NCBI RefSeq assembly: GCF_003590795.1
Contig: NZ_QYUL01000001.1
Location: forward strand, 2,063,001 to 2,127,000
Reading direction: 5' to 3'
DNA from: Azospirillum cavernae
GTDB taxonomy: Bacteria > Pseudomonadota > Alphaproteobacteria > Azospirillales > Azospirillaceae
DNA: 64,000 nucleotides
The notes beneath the pieces were generated by a model, which saw nothing but the letters and a program-made list of their open reading frames with translations, was not told where the DNA came from and searched no databases. The stretch's first letter is position 1. Every line of letters begins with the position of its first letter. Shown piece by piece: positions 9,601 to 20,269 of this stretch. The position numbers and the translations under genes are program-made.

Positions 9601-10311
9601 GCCGATTTCATGGCGGTGGCGGAGCTATACAGTGGCCGGCCCGACTTCGACGCGGTGGCGCTGGTGGCCGATCTGGTGGCGGCGGAATCCGTCCCCTTCC
9701 TGCCGGTGCTGCGCTACACCGACGAGGGCCTGCGCAAGCGCCGCGACTGGGAGGCGACCTGGGATCTCCAGCGCCGCGAGGACGTCCTCGACGCCCGCAC
9801 CGCACTGCCCGACGGCCACCCCGACCGCCTGTCCGCCGAGGACGCCAAGGCGCTGAAACCCGAAATCCCGGTCCCGCCGAAATACAAGCGCACCGACTTC
9901 CGCGCCAACGATTTCTGGCGCCTGCGCGGCGGGCTGGACATGCCCAAGGAACGCTTCGTCAGCTACCCCGGCGCCGAGCGCGATTCCGACGGCAGCCTCG
10001 TCGTCGCCTGGGCCGGCTACGACCATCTGCAACAGGCCACCGCGCTCGCCTCCCACTACTACGACATGAAAGAGAACGAGGGGTGGGGGACGGAGCGGCT
10101 GATACCCCTGCTGGCTGGCGTGCGGGAGCTTGTGCCCTGGCTCGTGCAATGGCACAACGAGTACAACCCCGATTTCGGCGTCGGGCTGGGGGATTACTAC
10201 CGCAGTTTCGTGGAGGACGAGGCCCGCGCCCTGGGCCTGACCGCCGACGAGTTGCGCGCCTGGACTCCCCCCGCCAAGCCCGGCGCCCGCCGGGGCCGAC
10301 GGGCGTCCTGA
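6685..10311 (+). CDS. pglX: BREX type 2 adenine-specific DNA methyltransferase PglX
   Basis: The product, about 1208 residues, modifies host DNA at the BREX motif so that self can be distinguished from phage. Methyltransferase motif I is [14 protein letters not shown] (near residue 231) and the catalytic motif IV is NPPYI (near 365), as in N6-adenine enzymes. The central part, roughly residues 515-757, is the probable target-recognition region and is markedly AT-rich compared with both flanks. The C-terminal third returns to high GC and carries the conserved helical PglX tail. I chose ATG 6685 because homologues begin MID..ALL.DL.RLLRTLE; the GTG at 6637 would add 16 unrelated residues. No strong Shine-Dalgarno is seen at either start. 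The next gene, pglY, begins 76 bases downstream. Confidence 0.93.
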   Translation: MIDAKALLTDLKRLLRTLETDIRERVEGSPLEDGLRADWQAARDARRTAQTFASWLDEEVTQAAVHWVLACVFLRFVEDNGLVERPWLSGPGERLELARDRHDSWIRANPTGEERDFLLDAFAEAAELPGLGALFDRRHNPLWRLPVSGDGAIALRGFWQKRDPDSGALLHDFTDPAFGTRFLGDLYQDLSEAARKRFALLQTPDFVEEFILDRTLDPAIREFGFRAVRLIDPTCGSGHFLLGAFRRLFDLWTRQEPGRNVRDCAQQALDAVSGVDVNPFAAAIARFRLLVAALTACGIASLRGAPDFHISVAVGDSLLHGKRFMKVEGWQMSFGPDGGLAHVTFEEDREALNHLLGRQYHAVVGNPPYITVKDKALNQAYRERFSTCHMKYSLGVPFTERFFDLALPSGDGASAGFVGMITANSFMKREFGKKLIEVFLPQVDLTHVIDTAGAYIPGHGTPTVILFGRNQRPVGTEVRAAMGIKGEPGAPDDPSRGLVWSSIVNGIDRPGSENIFMSFADLPRAGLAKHPWSMGGGGQSDLKEVIESKEKALGVFVDSIGFMAITGEDEAFILTKSSARRMDSPCRTFGAGDSVRDWEISDEEKIIFPYSVGSSCNVIPLSCLGLYKIRSWILRTNLKNRLMFGKKPEESGMAWWEYRFFSAGRSASKFLIAFGEVSTHNHFLLDKSGSVFKQTAPVIKLPATATENDHFALLGLLNSSTACFWLKQVCHNKGSTVDQMGARQRSDPFEDFYQYNGTKLQSFPLAEPYPTDLATALDGLARDLTDTLPKAVLARGVPTRADLDAAKAHALSIRRRMIAMQEELDFRCYRLYGLLDEEAEHPAPPEVDLGERAFEIVMARKMADGELETTWFARHGSTPVTDIPARWPADYRALVERRIALIAENRWIELVERPEYKRRWQWDDQGFDAGWTKREQAALKEWLLDRLEDPRHWPGDPALTSVSRLADRARGDADFMAVAELYSGRPDFDAVALVADLVAAESVPFLPVLRYTDEGLRKRRDWEATWDLQRREDVLDARTALPDGHPDRLSAEDAKALKPEIPVPPKYKRTDFRANDFWRLRGGLDMPKERFVSYPGAERDSDGSLVVAWAGYDHLQQATALASHYYDMKENEGWGTERLIPLLAGVRELVPWLVQWHNEYNPDFGVGLGDYYRSFVEDEARALGLTADELRAWTPPAKPGARRGRRAS

Positions 10312-10387
10312 CGACGGCCGCAGGACGTGACAGCGCCGGGGCGCCCCCCTTAGGGTGCCCCCTCACCAGGACCAGAGCGGACCACGC

Positions 10388-13300
10388 ATGACGACCCCGA
10401 CCCCGACCCTGATCAAGGACCTGATCCACATCCCGGAGCGGGTGCACCAGGGCGACTTCGTGCTGAAGCTGGCCGACGGGCTGGAGCATGCCAAGGCGAC
10501 GGTGCGCGACTATATCGTGACGCCGCAGCTCAAGACCTGCTTCGACGACGCGCTGGGCTTCATCGAGGGGGCGGTCACCGGACGGACCAGCAAGGCGGCC
10601 TACCTGCACGGCTCCTTCGGGTCGGGCAAGAGCCATTTCATGGCGGTGCTCAACCTGCTGCTGGCCGGCAACCTCGACGCCCGCTCCATCCCGGAGCTGG
10701 CCGACGTGGTGGACCGGCACAATGCCTGGATCCAGGGGCGGCGCTTCCTGATGGTGCCCTACCACATGACCGGGGCGCATGATCTGGAATCGGGGGTTCT
10801 GGGCCAGTACGCCGACCATGTGCGCGGGCTGCACCCCGAAGCGCCGCTGCCGGGCTTCTACCTGTCCGAATCGCTGTTCCGCGACGCCGAGGGGCTGCGC
10901 GCCCAATTGGGGGACGAGGTCTTCTTTCGCGGCCTGAAATCCAAGGTTCCCGCCGACAGCGGCTGGGGCGAGATGGACGGCGACAACGCCTGGAACGCCG
11001 CCAGTTTCGACGCCGCGATGCTGGAGCCGCCGACCAGCGACGAACGGGCGCGGCTGATCGCCGATCTGGTGCATTCCTATTTCGGCTCCTACGCCCGCGT
11101 GTCGTCCGGCAAGGGCCAGTCCTTCGTTCCGCTGGACGAAGGGTTGGCGATCATGAGCCGCCACGCCCAGGCGCTGGGCTATGACGCGGTCATCCTGTTC
11201 CTCGACGAGCTGATCCTGTGGCTGGCCACCCAGGCCGCCAACGTGGATTTCGTGTCGCGCGAGGGGTCCAAGCTGTCCAAGCTGGTCGAGGCGCTGCACG
11301 CCCGGCCGATTCCGCTGGTCAGCTTCATCGCCCGCCAGCGCGACCTGCGCGAGCTGGTCGGCCAGAATCTCGCCGGCGCCCTGCAACTCCAGTTCGCCGA
11401 CGTGCTGAAGCACTGGGAGGCCCGCTTCCACCGCATCACGCTGGAGGACCGGAATTTGCCGGTCATCGCCCAGCGCCGGGTGCTGCGCCCGGTGTCGCCC
11501 TCGGCCGAGGTGACGCTGGGGGCCGCCTTCGAGGAGTTCCTGAAGGTCCGGCGCGAGGTGCTGGACACGCTGCTGGGATCCACCGGCGAACAGGCGATGT
11601 TCCGGCTGGTCTACCCCTTCAGCCCGGCCCTGGTGCAGACGCTGATCGCCGTGTCCTCGGTGCTCCAGCGCGAGCGCACCGCGCTGAAGCTGATGCTGCA
11701 ACTTCTGGTCGATCGACGCAAGGAGCTGACGCTGGGGCAGATCATCCCGGTCGGCGACCTCTTTGACGCGATCGCCGACGGCGACGAGCCGTTCTCCGAC
11801 GCCATGCGCATCCATTTCGAGAACGCCAAGAAGCTCTACCGCACCAAGCTGCTGCCGCTGCTGGAGCGCCAGCATGGCGTGGCGTGGGCGACAATCGGCG
11901 ACGGCAATCGCGTCGTAGAGGTCGCCGATCCGGCCAAGGAACTGGCCCTGCGCAACGACGCCCGGCTGCTGAAGACGCTGCTGCTGGCAGCCCTGGTGCC
12001 GGAGGTGGAGGCGCTGAAGGCGCTGACCGCGCCCCGGCTGGCGGCGCTGAACCACGGCAGCGTGCGCGCGCCCATTCCGGGCCGCGAGAACGCCATGGTG
12101 CTGGCGAAGCTGCGCACCTGGGCCGGCGAGGTCGGCGAGATCAAGATCACCGAGGATTCCAACCCGGTCGTCTCGATCCAGATCACCGGCGTCGACACCG
12201 ATCCCATCCTGGCGAGCGTGGCGAGCGAGGACAACCCCGGGAACCGCCGCCGGCTGGTCCGTGCCATGCTGTTCGAGATGCTGGGGCTGTCGCCGGAAGG
12301 CGACGGGCTGTTCCTGGAATACATACTGAACTGGCGCGGCACCCGTCGTCAGGTCAACATCGTGTACGACAACGTACGCGAGATGACCGATGCCAAGCTG
12401 CGCAACCAAGACGGGGCGTGGTCGATCATCTTCGACTTTCCCTTCGACGAGCCGGGTCAATACCCGTCGAATGACATCGCCCGGCTACAGGAGTTCAAAG
12501 CCTCCACCGACGGGCGTTCCGACACCCTGGTCTGGCTGCCCTCCTTCCTCAGCGAAAAGGCGATGCGCGACCTGGGCACCCTGGTCCGGCTGAACTTCCT
12601 GCTGACCGGGGAACGCTTCGCCGATCACGCCCGCCACCTGTCGGCGGTGGACCGCGACCAGGCGCGCGCGCTGCTCGCCAACCAGCGCAGCGTGCTCCAG
12701 CAACGCCTGCGCGCCTGCCTGGAAGTGACCTATGGGATCGCGTCGGAACCATCCGACGCGGTGGCGGTGGCGCTCGACCCCGCCGACCATCTTCACTCCC
12801 TGGCCGGTTTCCGCCCGTCGCTGCCGGTGGCCGCGACCTTCAAGGCGGCGCTGGAGAAGCTGCTCGACCAGCTCTTCGCCTATCTCTACCCGGCCCATCC
12901 GGCCTTCGACACCGAGCTGCGCCCGCGCGCCCTGCGCGTCGTGCAAGGTGAAATCACCCGCGCCCTGGCCGAGCCGGACGGTCGCGTCCACATCACAGAC
13001 AAGCCAGTGCGCGAGGTCGTGAAGGCCATCGCCGTTCCGCTGAAGCTGGGGGACGCGAGCGAAACCCATTTCATTCTCGGCCACCACTGGAGCACCCACT
13101 TCACCAAGCGCCACGCCCAGCACGGCGGTGCGATGACCGTGCGGGCGCTGCGCGGCTGGATCGACGAACCGCAGCCCATGGGCCTGCCCAAGGAGGCGCA
13201 GAACCTCGTCATCCTGACCTTCGCCGAGCAGACCAACCGCAGCTTCTTCAAGGGTTCCGCCCTCCTGCGTCCGACGTTGGAGAGCCTCGACGACGATCTG

Positions 13301-14110
13301 GAACTGCGCGAACAGTCCCTGCCGCCGGAGAGCGACTGGAAGGAAGCGGTGCGCCGCGCCGGCCTGCTGTTCGGCTTGACGCCGCCGGAGGTGCGCAACG
13401 CCGGCAACGCCGCCCGGCTGGTCGCGCAGGTGACGGAGAAGGCCGCTCTCCTGCGCCCGGCCGCCGATGCGCTCGCCGTCGATCTGGAACGTCGCCTCGC
13501 CGCCTTCGGCATCGAGCTGGAGTCCAGCAACCGCCTGACCACCGCCAGGGCGGCGCGGGCGCTGCTGGCCGCCGTCGCCGGTGCGACGGCGGATCGGGTG
13601 GTCGCGTCCTTCGCCGGCGCTGCGCTGCGGACCTCCGACACCGCCATGGCGCGGGCGATGGCGACGGCGGCGGACACCGGCGCCGCCCTGCGTGACTCCT
13701 CGTGGGAGGTGTTCGAGACGTTGCGCCGCTTGACGGATCACCGCTCCACCGCCGCGCAGGCTCTTCTCGTCCGGGTCGGCGAGGCGCTCGCCGCGGACGA
13801 GCATGTGCTGCCGTTGCGGCCGGCGCTGGCCGACCTGCACCGCTCTGCGCTGACGCTGCTGACCGACGTGGCCCCGCCGCGGGATTCCGTGCCGCCGGAT
13901 TTGCGGCCGCCGCCTTCGGTCGAACCTCCGCCGGTGGAGCCGGCACCCATCGAGCCTGACGACGTCATCATCAGCGTCGAAGACCGGCGCAATCTGTCCT
14001 CCGCCGAAGCTGGGGCGGTGCTCGACGGGTTGAAGCGGACGATGGCCGACCATCCCGACGACCGCATCAGCCTGTCCTGGAAGATCGTGCGGAAGGGCAA
14101 GCGCGCGTGA
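10388..14110 (+). CDS. pglY: BREX type 2 ATPase PglY
   Basis: This is a large P-loop ATPase of about 1240 residues. The Walker A motif HGSFGSGKSH is near residue 75 and a Walker B-like VILFLDELILWLA near 265. It begins TPTLIKDLIHIPERVHQGDFVLKL, the usual N-terminus of PglY (related to BrxC of other BREX types). A Pro-rich linker (PPPSVEPPPVEPAP) near residue 1180 precedes a short charged tail. I chose ATG 10388, with GAGCGGA about 6 bases upstream, over an extension to 10355. The last codons overlap the pglZ start in a GTGA junction, so the two are translationally coupled. PglY is required for BREX in known systems, but its exact biochemical task is unresolved. Confidence 0.93.
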   Translation: MTTPTPTLIKDLIHIPERVHQGDFVLKLADGLEHAKATVRDYIVTPQLKTCFDDALGFIEGAVTGRTSKAAYLHGSFGSGKSHFMAVLNLLLAGNLDARSIPELADVVDRHNAWIQGRRFLMVPYHMTGAHDLESGVLGQYADHVRGLHPEAPLPGFYLSESLFRDAEGLRAQLGDEVFFRGLKSKVPADSGWGEMDGDNAWNAASFDAAMLEPPTSDERARLIADLVHSYFGSYARVSSGKGQSFVPLDEGLAIMSRHAQALGYDAVILFLDELILWLATQAANVDFVSREGSKLSKLVEALHARPIPLVSFIARQRDLRELVGQNLAGALQLQFADVLKHWEARFHRITLEDRNLPVIAQRRVLRPVSPSAEVTLGAAFEEFLKVRREVLDTLLGSTGEQAMFRLVYPFSPALVQTLIAVSSVLQRERTALKLMLQLLVDRRKELTLGQIIPVGDLFDAIADGDEPFSDAMRIHFENAKKLYRTKLLPLLERQHGVAWATIGDGNRVVEVADPAKELALRNDARLLKTLLLAALVPEVEALKALTAPRLAALNHGSVRAPIPGRENAMVLAKLRTWAGEVGEIKITEDSNPVVSIQITGVDTDPILASVASEDNPGNRRRLVRAMLFEMLGLSPEGDGLFLEYILNWRGTRRQVNIVYDNVREMTDAKLRNQDGAWSIIFDFPFDEPGQYPSNDIARLQEFKASTDGRSDTLVWLPSFLSEKAMRDLGTLVRLNFLLTGERFADHARHLSAVDRDQARALLANQRSVLQQRLRACLEVTYGIASEPSDAVAVALDPADHLHSLAGFRPSLPVAATFKAALEKLLDQLFAYLYPAHPAFDTELRPRALRVVQGEITRALAEPDGRVHITDKPVREVVKAIAVPLKLGDASETHFILGHHWSTHFTKRHAQHGGAMTVRALRGWIDEPQPMGLPKEAQNLVILTFAEQTNRSFFKGSALLRPTLESLDDDLELREQSLPPESDWKEAVRRAGLLFGLTPPEVRNAGNAARLVAQVTEKAALLRPAADALAVDLERRLAAFGIELESSNRLTTARAARALLAAVAGATADRVVASFAGAALRTSDTAMARAMATAADTGAALRDSSWEVFETLRRLTDHRSTAAQALLVRVGEALAADEHVLPLRPALADLHRSALTLLTDVAPPRDSVPPDLRPPPSVEPPPVEPAPIEPDDVIISVEDRRNLSSAEAGAVLDGLKRTMADHPDDRISLSWKIVRKGKRA

Positions 14111-16781
14111 CGCTCCTGGCACCGACAACGGCGCAGATCCGCGCTCAGGTCGAGGCGATCCTGCGGCATGACCCGCGCGCGTGCGCGCTGGGCATCCGGT
14201 CGCCGACGCGACAGCCCTGGCCAGAGCGCCTGGAATGCGCCGGCCGTGCCTTCGATGTGGTGTGGTGCGAATCCCCGCTGGCGGCGCGCGAGGCGCTTTG
14301 CGGTCGCGACGGCGAGGCCGGCTTGGTGCTGCTGACCGGCCTATCGCCCGACGCGCTGGGCGACGACGTCGTCGCCCGCCTGGCCAAGGCGCGGCTGCTG
14401 ACGGTCGAATCCTGGGAAATGGTGCGCGAGGCCTTCCAGGCCCGCAACGTCGATCCCCGGATCGCCGGCAAGCCGTGGCTGGCCGAACTGCTGCTGGAGC
14501 ATGCGCACCGCGGCCCCTATCCGCCGGTTCCCGGCGGGCTGCTCGACGCCGACACCGCCTGGGCGAATCTCCTCGACCGCGCCCTCGGCCTGACGGTCGC
14601 CCGGCCCGACGCCGAAACCCTGCTGCGCTGGTGCATCGGCGAGGGCGCGCTTGCCCGCTTCGCCGCCTTGTCTTCGGTGGCGCGGGGCGGTGTCGCTGCT
14701 TGGCTGTCGGACGTCGCCGGCCCCGCCGGCGGGTTGGTCACCGCCTGCCTTGAGAGCGGCCTCGGAGCCGACGCCCTGCCGCTGGGATTGGTCGCCGACG
14801 TCGTCTTCGGCACCGGCTGGCTCACCAGCGAGCTGACGGCCGCGTCCGTCCGGCTGGAACCCTTCGTCGGCGGCCGGCGCATCCCCGCCGAGCATGGCCG
14901 GGCCTGGGCCGCCGCCGCCGCCCGCGCCCTGCGTGCGCTCGACGAATCAACCCGACGCCGGCTGCTGGAGCGGGCCGATACCCTGCTGGGCCAGATCCAC
15001 GCGGCTGCCTTCGCCGCCTCCAGCACGGTGCTGCTGGCCGGCTTCGAGGCCCGCCTCGCCAGCTTCGCCGAGGCGCTGGCGGCGGTGCTGGGGGCCAAGC
15101 CGCCGGCCGACCTGCGCGCCCTCGAGGCCGCGGCGGAGCGGGTCGCCGCCCACGATCAGGCTTCGGTTCAGAAGGGCCGGGCCGAGCGGGTGGCGATGGC
15201 GCTGCGTCTCGTGCGCTGGCTCTCGATGCCACCGGGGGGGCCACAGGGAGAGCCCGAATCCTTCGCCGCCGCCGTAGCCGCTTACGCCCGCGACGGTGCC
15301 TTCGTCGATCGGGCCCGCCTGTCTCTGGTGGGTGGCGACGACATGGCCGCGCTGTCGTCCGCCTACGCAAGGCTTGCCGCCGCTGTGCGGGAGCGCCGGG
15401 ACGTGCAGAACGAACGCTTCGCCTCGCTGCTCCGCGGTTGGAACGCCGCTCCGGCGGCGGCGTGGCCGCTGGTGCCGGTGGAACGGATCCTGGAAGAGGT
15501 GGTGGCACCGCTGGCCGCCTCGGCGCCTGTGCTCCTCCTGGTGATGGACGGGCTGAGCCACGCCGTGTACCGCGAGCTGCTGCCGGACCTCGACGCTTCG
15601 GGTTGGCGGGAACTGTGGCCTTCGGTCGAGGCCGGGCCAGCCTCGGGCGTCGCCATGCTGCCCACCATGACCGTGGTGTCCCGCGCCAGCCTGCTGTGCG
15701 GGCGGCCGCTGCGAGGGGGGCAATCGACGGAGAAGACCGGCTTTGCCGAGCATCCGGCCCTGCGCGCGGTGAGCAAGGTCGGGCATCCGCCGGTGCTCTA
15801 CCACAAGGGCGAACTCAGCGAGGGTGGCGCCCTGGCAGCGGCCGTCCGCGAGGCGGTGGGGACGCCGACGCGGCGTGTCGTCGCCATCGTCCACAACGCC
15901 ATCGACGACCACCTCGACGGTCCGGAGCAGATCCGCCAGCGCTGGAGCCTCGACGATCTTCACCTCTTGCGCCCGATTCTCCACGAGGCACGCAACGCCG
16001 GGCGGATCGTGGTGCTGACGGCCGACCACGGCCACCTGATCGAGGACGAAACGCGCCAGATCGGGAAGAACGAGACTCACCGCTGGCGTCCGGCCGATGG
16101 AAACGCCGGCCCCGGTGAGCTGACCTTCGCCAAGGGACGCGTTCTCACCCCCGATGGTGACGCCATCGCCGTGCTGCCGTGGAGCGAGTCTATCCGCTAC
16201 GCCGGTCGCAAGAATGGCTATCACGGCGGCGCCACCCCCCAGGAGGTGCTGGTTCCGCTGGACGTGTTGTGGTCGTCCGGTGACGATCCTCCAGCGTGGA
16301 CGCTGGCGCCGCCGGTACAGCCGGACTGGTGGGAAGCGCTGCCTCCGGCTGCGATGGTTGCCGCTCCCCAACCGCGTCCGGCACCATCGGCAACGGCGGC
16401 GCGCAAGCCGTCCAGCGCACAACCCTCGCTGTTCGACGCTCCGGTACAGGCCCCCCCACAGCCATGGATTCCGACTGGATCGGGCGACTGCTGGCATCGC
16501 CGGTCTATGCCGCGCAGAAGCAACTCGCCGGGCGCGGCGCGGCCAAGGACGAGGACGTCCGTGCTATCCTGGACGCGTTGGCGCAGCGCGGTGGCAAGTT
16601 GAGCCGCACGGCGCTGGCCCAACGCATGGGCATCGCCCAGGTCCGTCTCGGGTCGGTGATCATGGCGGCACGCCGCGTGCTCAATGTCGATCAGGTGCAG
16701 GTGCTGGAGATCGAAGAGGCATCGGGGACCGTGGTCTTGAACCGCGCCCGGCTCGACACCCAGTTCGAGCTGAAAGGGTAA
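14107..16781 (+). CDS. pglZ: BREX type 2 phosphatase-like PglZ, frameshifted as written
   Basis: PglZ is the alkaline-phosphatase-superfamily protein shared by all BREX systems. The GTG start overlaps the pglY stop. The metal-binding core is visible as LLLVMDGLSHAVY (near residue 476) and VVLTADHGHLIED (near 638), followed by KNGYHGG. The initial frame stops at 16602, but after a run of seven C (16451-16457) it gives unrelated sequence. A familiar PglZ C-terminus (WIGRLLASPVYAAQKQLAGR through RRVLNVDQVQVLEIEE) resumes one frame back and ends at 16781. The listed span assumes both parts belong together. Either one C is missing from the sequence, the gene is inactivated or switchable, or the tail is made separately from the ATG at 16464, which has no visible ribosome-binding site. 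brxD starts 11 bases later. Confidence 0.85.
16451..16457 (+). other. C7 homopolymer at the pglZ frame break
   Basis: Seven consecutive C bases sit exactly where the PglZ reading frame must move by one base. An eighth C would join the upstream frame (LFDAPVQAPP) to the downstream frame (TAMDSDWIGRLL) without a break. Runs of this kind are prone to sequencing error and to slipped-strand switching; the sequence alone cannot say which applies. Confidence 0.7.
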
Positions 16782-16792
16782 GGGGGGACGCG

Positions 16793-18109
16793 ATGCTGAG
16801 TCCGCACCGGCGATCGGAAATCATCGACGCGCTGCGACGGGGCACCGTGCCCCGCTCCGGCCTCGACGTTCTGGCGGTCGGCATTGAGCGCTTCGCACCG
16901 GCGATCGACGAGGAGTTGAGCGGGGTGGTGTCCGGCCGCGGCGGCTTCAAGGCGGTGCGGGGCGAGTACGGCAGCGGCAAGACCTTCTTCGGGCGCTGGC
17001 TCCAGGAACGGGCGCGCAGCCGCGGCTTCGCCACCAGCGAGGTGCAGATCTCGGAAACCGAGACGCCGCTGCACCGGATGGAGACGGTGTACCGCCGTCT
17101 GACCGAGCGTCTGGCCACCCAGGAGGCCAGCGAGGGCGCGTTGCGCAACGTCGTCGATGGCTGGTTCTACACGCTTGAGGAGGATGTGCTGGCCGAGGGC
17201 GGCATCGACCCGGCCGACGCCGAGGCGCTGGTGGCGCGCACCGATGCGTTGCTGGAGCAGCGGTTGACGGCGGTAACCCGGCAGGCTCCGGCTTTCTCGG
17301 CCGTGCTGCGGGCCTACCGCCGCGCCCTGGTGCAGGAGGACCAAGCGCTCGCGGACGGGCTGCTCGGGTGGCTCGGCGGGCAGCCCAACATCGCCGCGTC
17401 GGTGAAGCGGGCGGCCGGTATCAAAGGAGAGATCGACCATTTCGGCGCCACCAATTTCCTGGCTGGCCTGCTGACGATCCTGCGCGATTCCGGCTACGCC
17501 GGCCTGCTGCTGGTGCTTGATGAAGTCGAGACGCTCCAGCGCATGCGTGCCGACACGCGCGAGAAGGGGCTGAACGCGCTGCGCCAGTTGATCGATGAAA
17601 TCGACGCCGGCCGCTTCCCCGGCCTGTTCGTGGTGACCACCGGCACACCAGCCTTCTTCGATGGGCCGCAGGGCGTGCAGCGGCTGCCGCCCCTCGCCCA
17701 GCGCCTCCACGTCGACTTCGCCACCGACGCGCGCTTTGACAACCCGCGGGCGGTCCAGATTCGCCTGCCCGGCTTCGACCTCGACCTGCTGGGCCGTCTC
17801 GGCATCAAGGTGCGCGACATCTATGCCGAGGGTGCCGGTTCCGGGGAGCGGCTGCGCCACCTCGCCGACGATGCCTACGTCGCGGACTTGGCGCGGGCGG
17901 TGACCGGCCAGCTCGGCGGTCGGGTCGGCATCGCGCCGCGTCTGTTCCTGAAGAAGCTGGTTGGCGATGTGCTGGACCGCATCGATCAATTCACCGATTT
18001 CGATCCGCGTCGGCATTACGCGCTGACCGTGGCGCCCACGGAGATGACCGCGGCCGAACGGGCCGGCGCGGCGGCGGCTTCGGTCGATGACGTCGAGCTG
18101 GAATTGTGA
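16793..18109 (+). CDS. brxD: BREX type 2 ATP-binding protein BrxD
   Basis: This 438-residue P-loop ATPase begins LSPHRRSEIIDALRRGTVP, the usual BrxD N-terminus. Walker A is GEYGSGKTFF near residue 57 and Walker B is LLLVLDEVETL near 239, giving an ORC/AAA-type fold. I chose ATG 16793, preceded by a GGGGGGA at 5-7 bases; a longer frame to 16154 lies inside pglZ and is spurious. The stop overlaps the next gene start in a GTGA junction. BrxD is characteristic of type 2 (and some type 6-like) BREX loci and is presumed to work with the helicase BrxHI encoded next. Confidence 0.92.
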   Translation: MLSPHRRSEIIDALRRGTVPRSGLDVLAVGIERFAPAIDEELSGVVSGRGGFKAVRGEYGSGKTFFGRWLQERARSRGFATSEVQISETETPLHRMETVYRRLTERLATQEASEGALRNVVDGWFYTLEEDVLAEGGIDPADAEALVARTDALLEQRLTAVTRQAPAFSAVLRAYRRALVQEDQALADGLLGWLGGQPNIAASVKRAAGIKGEIDHFGATNFLAGLLTILRDSGYAGLLLVLDEVETLQRMRADTREKGLNALRQLIDEIDAGRFPGLFVVTTGTPAFFDGPQGVQRLPPLAQRLHVDFATDARFDNPRAVQIRLPGFDLDLLGRLGIKVRDIYAEGAGSGERLRHLADDAYVADLARAVTGQLGGRVGIAPRLFLKKLVGDVLDRIDQFTDFDPRRHYALTVAPTEMTAAERAGAAAASVDDVELEL

Positions 18110-20223
18110 CGCCCTTCGACCGCCTGCACCCGGCCCTTCAGCATCACATCGTCAATTCGCTCGGCTGGGCCAGCCTGCGGCCAACGCAGCTCGCGGCGAT
18201 CGATCCCATCCTGAACGGCCACCATGCTCTGCTGCTGGCGCCCACGGCCGGCGGCAAGACGGAAGCGGCGGCGTTTCCCGTGCTGTCGCGGATGCTGAGC
18301 GAGCGGTGGAATGGGCTGTCGGTGCTCTATGTGTGCCCATTGCGGGCATTGCTCAACAACCTGGAACCGCGGCTGCGCCACTACGCCGGGCTGGTGGGGC
18401 GGACGGTCGGGCTGTGGCACGGCGATGTGGCCGCCGGCGAGCGTCGCCGCATGCTGCGCCATCCGCCGGACCTCCTGCTTACCACCCCGGAGTCCTTGGA
18501 AGCGATCCTGATCTCGCGGCGGGTGAACCATCGTGTGCTGTTCGCGGGGCTGCGGACGCTGGTGGTGGACGAGTTGCACGCCTTCGCCGGGGACGATCGC
18601 GGTTGGCACCTTCTGGCGGTGGCCGAACGGCTCTCCCGCATCGCCGGGTGCCCGATCCAGCGCATCGGCCTGTCGGCCACCGTCGGCAACCCGGATGACC
18701 TTCTGGCGTGGTTGTCGTGCGGCGAGGGCGGCGACGTGGTCGGCCAGCCGGGACCGCCGGCCGGCGGCGACGTGATGCTCGACCATGTCGGCTCCCTGGA
18801 GAACGCGGCGACCGTGCTGTCGCGGGTCCATCGTGGGGAAAAGCGGCTCGTCTTCTGCGACAGCCGCAGCAAGGTCGAGCGGCTGGGGGCTCTGCTCCGA
18901 ACCGCAGGCGTGCGGACCTTCGTCTCGCACAGCTCGCTCGGCATCGACGAGCGCCGCCGCTCCGAGGAGGCCTTCGCCACCGGCGAAGATTGCGTCATCG
19001 TCGCCACCAGCACGCTGGAACTGGGGATCGACGTCGGCGACCTCGATCGCGTCATCCAGATCGACGCGCCGTCGAGCGTGTCGTCGTTCCTGCAACGCAT
19101 GGGGCGGACGGGGCGCCGCTCGGGTTCCGCGCGCAATTGCCTGTTCCTGGCGACGTCCGAAAGCGCGTTCCTTCAGGCCGCTGCTGTCATCCGCCTGTGG
19201 GGCGACGGCTGGGTCGAGCCGGTGGAGCCGCCGCCGGACCCGTTGCATCTCCTTGCCCAACAGGTGATGGCCCTGATTCTCCAGGAGCGGGGATTGGCGA
19301 GAGGAGATTGGCAGGGCTGGCTCGGCCTCGTGTTCGCCGGCATCGATGATCAGCGTGCCCGCTCCGTCGTCGATCATATGTTGGACACCGGCATCATCGC
19401 GGATGACGGTGGCATCCTTGGCATGGGACCGCGCGGTGAGCGCGAGATCGGCCGACGGAACTTCATGGACCTGATGGCCGCTTTCACCACGCCGCTGCTG
19501 CTGTCCGTGCGTTTCGGTGCCGCGGAGATCGGTCAGGTCGATCCCACCAGCCTGCAGCGGGGCGAGGGCGAAGCAGCCACGCTGCTGCTGGCCGGGCGAA
19601 GCTGGCGCGTCGTTGCGGTGGACTGGACGCGCCGCGTCGTGTCGGTTGAGCCGTCGGGCGAGGCTGGGCGATCGCGCTGGATGGGCGGCGCCCGCAGCCT
19701 GGATTTCGCCCTCTGTCAGGCCATGGAGCGGGTCGCGGTGGGCGACGCGATTCCGGCCAAGCTGTCCAAGCGGGGCGATTCTTGTCTGGAGTCGCTGCGC
19801 GAGGGATACGCGTTCTGCGACGGCGTCTCCCTGCCATTGGTGACCGGCAGCAACGGACGGATGCGGTGGTGGACGTTCGCCGGAGGGCGGGCCAACGCCA
19901 TGCTGTCACAGGCGCTCAACGCCGCCGGTATGGTTCTCCGTGGCCACGACGACCTCTCGCTTCAAACCGATGCTGCCGATGCACCGATCGTCCGTAACGC
20001 GCTGTCCACCGTCAACATCGTGGGGTTCGAGGCTGCGGTCGAGACGAACCTCCTGCACGACCTGAAATTCGCCCAATGCCTGCCCGCCAATCTAGCGCTC
20101 GCGGTGCTTTCCCGACGGCTGTCCGACCAGGCCGGAGTTGCGGCCACGGTTGCGCGGCCACTGCGCTTCATCAGCGATGCGACAGCGCCGACCTCCTCCC
20201 CCTGGGAGCGCAGGGTCTCATAG
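18106..20223 (+). CDS. brxHI: BREX type 2 helicase BrxHI
   Basis: This 705-residue superfamily 2, Lhr-like helicase starts at a GTG that overlaps the brxD stop. Motifs in order: LRPTQLAAI (Q-like), APTAGGKTEAA (Walker A, near residue 45), LLTTPESLEAIL, LVVDELHAF (DEAD-type box, near 155), GLSATVGN (motif III), STLELGIDVGDLDRVIQ and QRMGRTGRRSG (motifs V and VI). It is the last gene of the BREX operon. The final residues (SPWERRVS) look unlike a conserved end and directly abut an IS5-family transposase remnant, so the extreme C-terminus may have been altered; all helicase motifs are intact. Confidence 0.92.
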   Translation: MTPFDRLHPALQHHIVNSLGWASLRPTQLAAIDPILNGHHALLLAPTAGGKTEAAAFPVLSRMLSERWNGLSVLYVCPLRALLNNLEPRLRHYAGLVGRTVGLWHGDVAAGERRRMLRHPPDLLLTTPESLEAILISRRVNHRVLFAGLRTLVVDELHAFAGDDRGWHLLAVAERLSRIAGCPIQRIGLSATVGNPDDLLAWLSCGEGGDVVGQPGPPAGGDVMLDHVGSLENAATVLSRVHRGEKRLVFCDSRSKVERLGALLRTAGVRTFVSHSSLGIDERRRSEEAFATGEDCVIVATSTLELGIDVGDLDRVIQIDAPSSVSSFLQRMGRTGRRSGSARNCLFLATSESAFLQAAAVIRLWGDGWVEPVEPPPDPLHLLAQQVMALILQERGLARGDWQGWLGLVFAGIDDQRARSVVDHMLDTGIIADDGGILGMGPRGEREIGRRNFMDLMAAFTTPLLLSVRFGAAEIGQVDPTSLQRGEGEAATLLLAGRSWRVVAVDWTRRVVSVEPSGEAGRSRWMGGARSLDFALCQAMERVAVGDAIPAKLSKRGDSCLESLREGYAFCDGVSLPLVTGSNGRMRWWTFAGGRANAMLSQALNAAGMVLRGHDDLSLQTDAADAPIVRNALSTVNIVGFEAAVETNLLHDLKFAQCLPANLALAVLSRRLSDQAGVAATVARPLRFISDATAPTSSPWERRVS

Positions 20224-20269
20224 AACAGGCCTGGGCTGAGCAGGATGCCCTTCAGGTCATGTCCCGTCA

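Noticed and set aside
16296..16781. A separate gene between pglZ and brxD
   Set aside because: The first 56 codons are out-of-frame pglZ, and the rest matches the expected PglZ C-terminus, so a frameshifted pglZ is the better reading.
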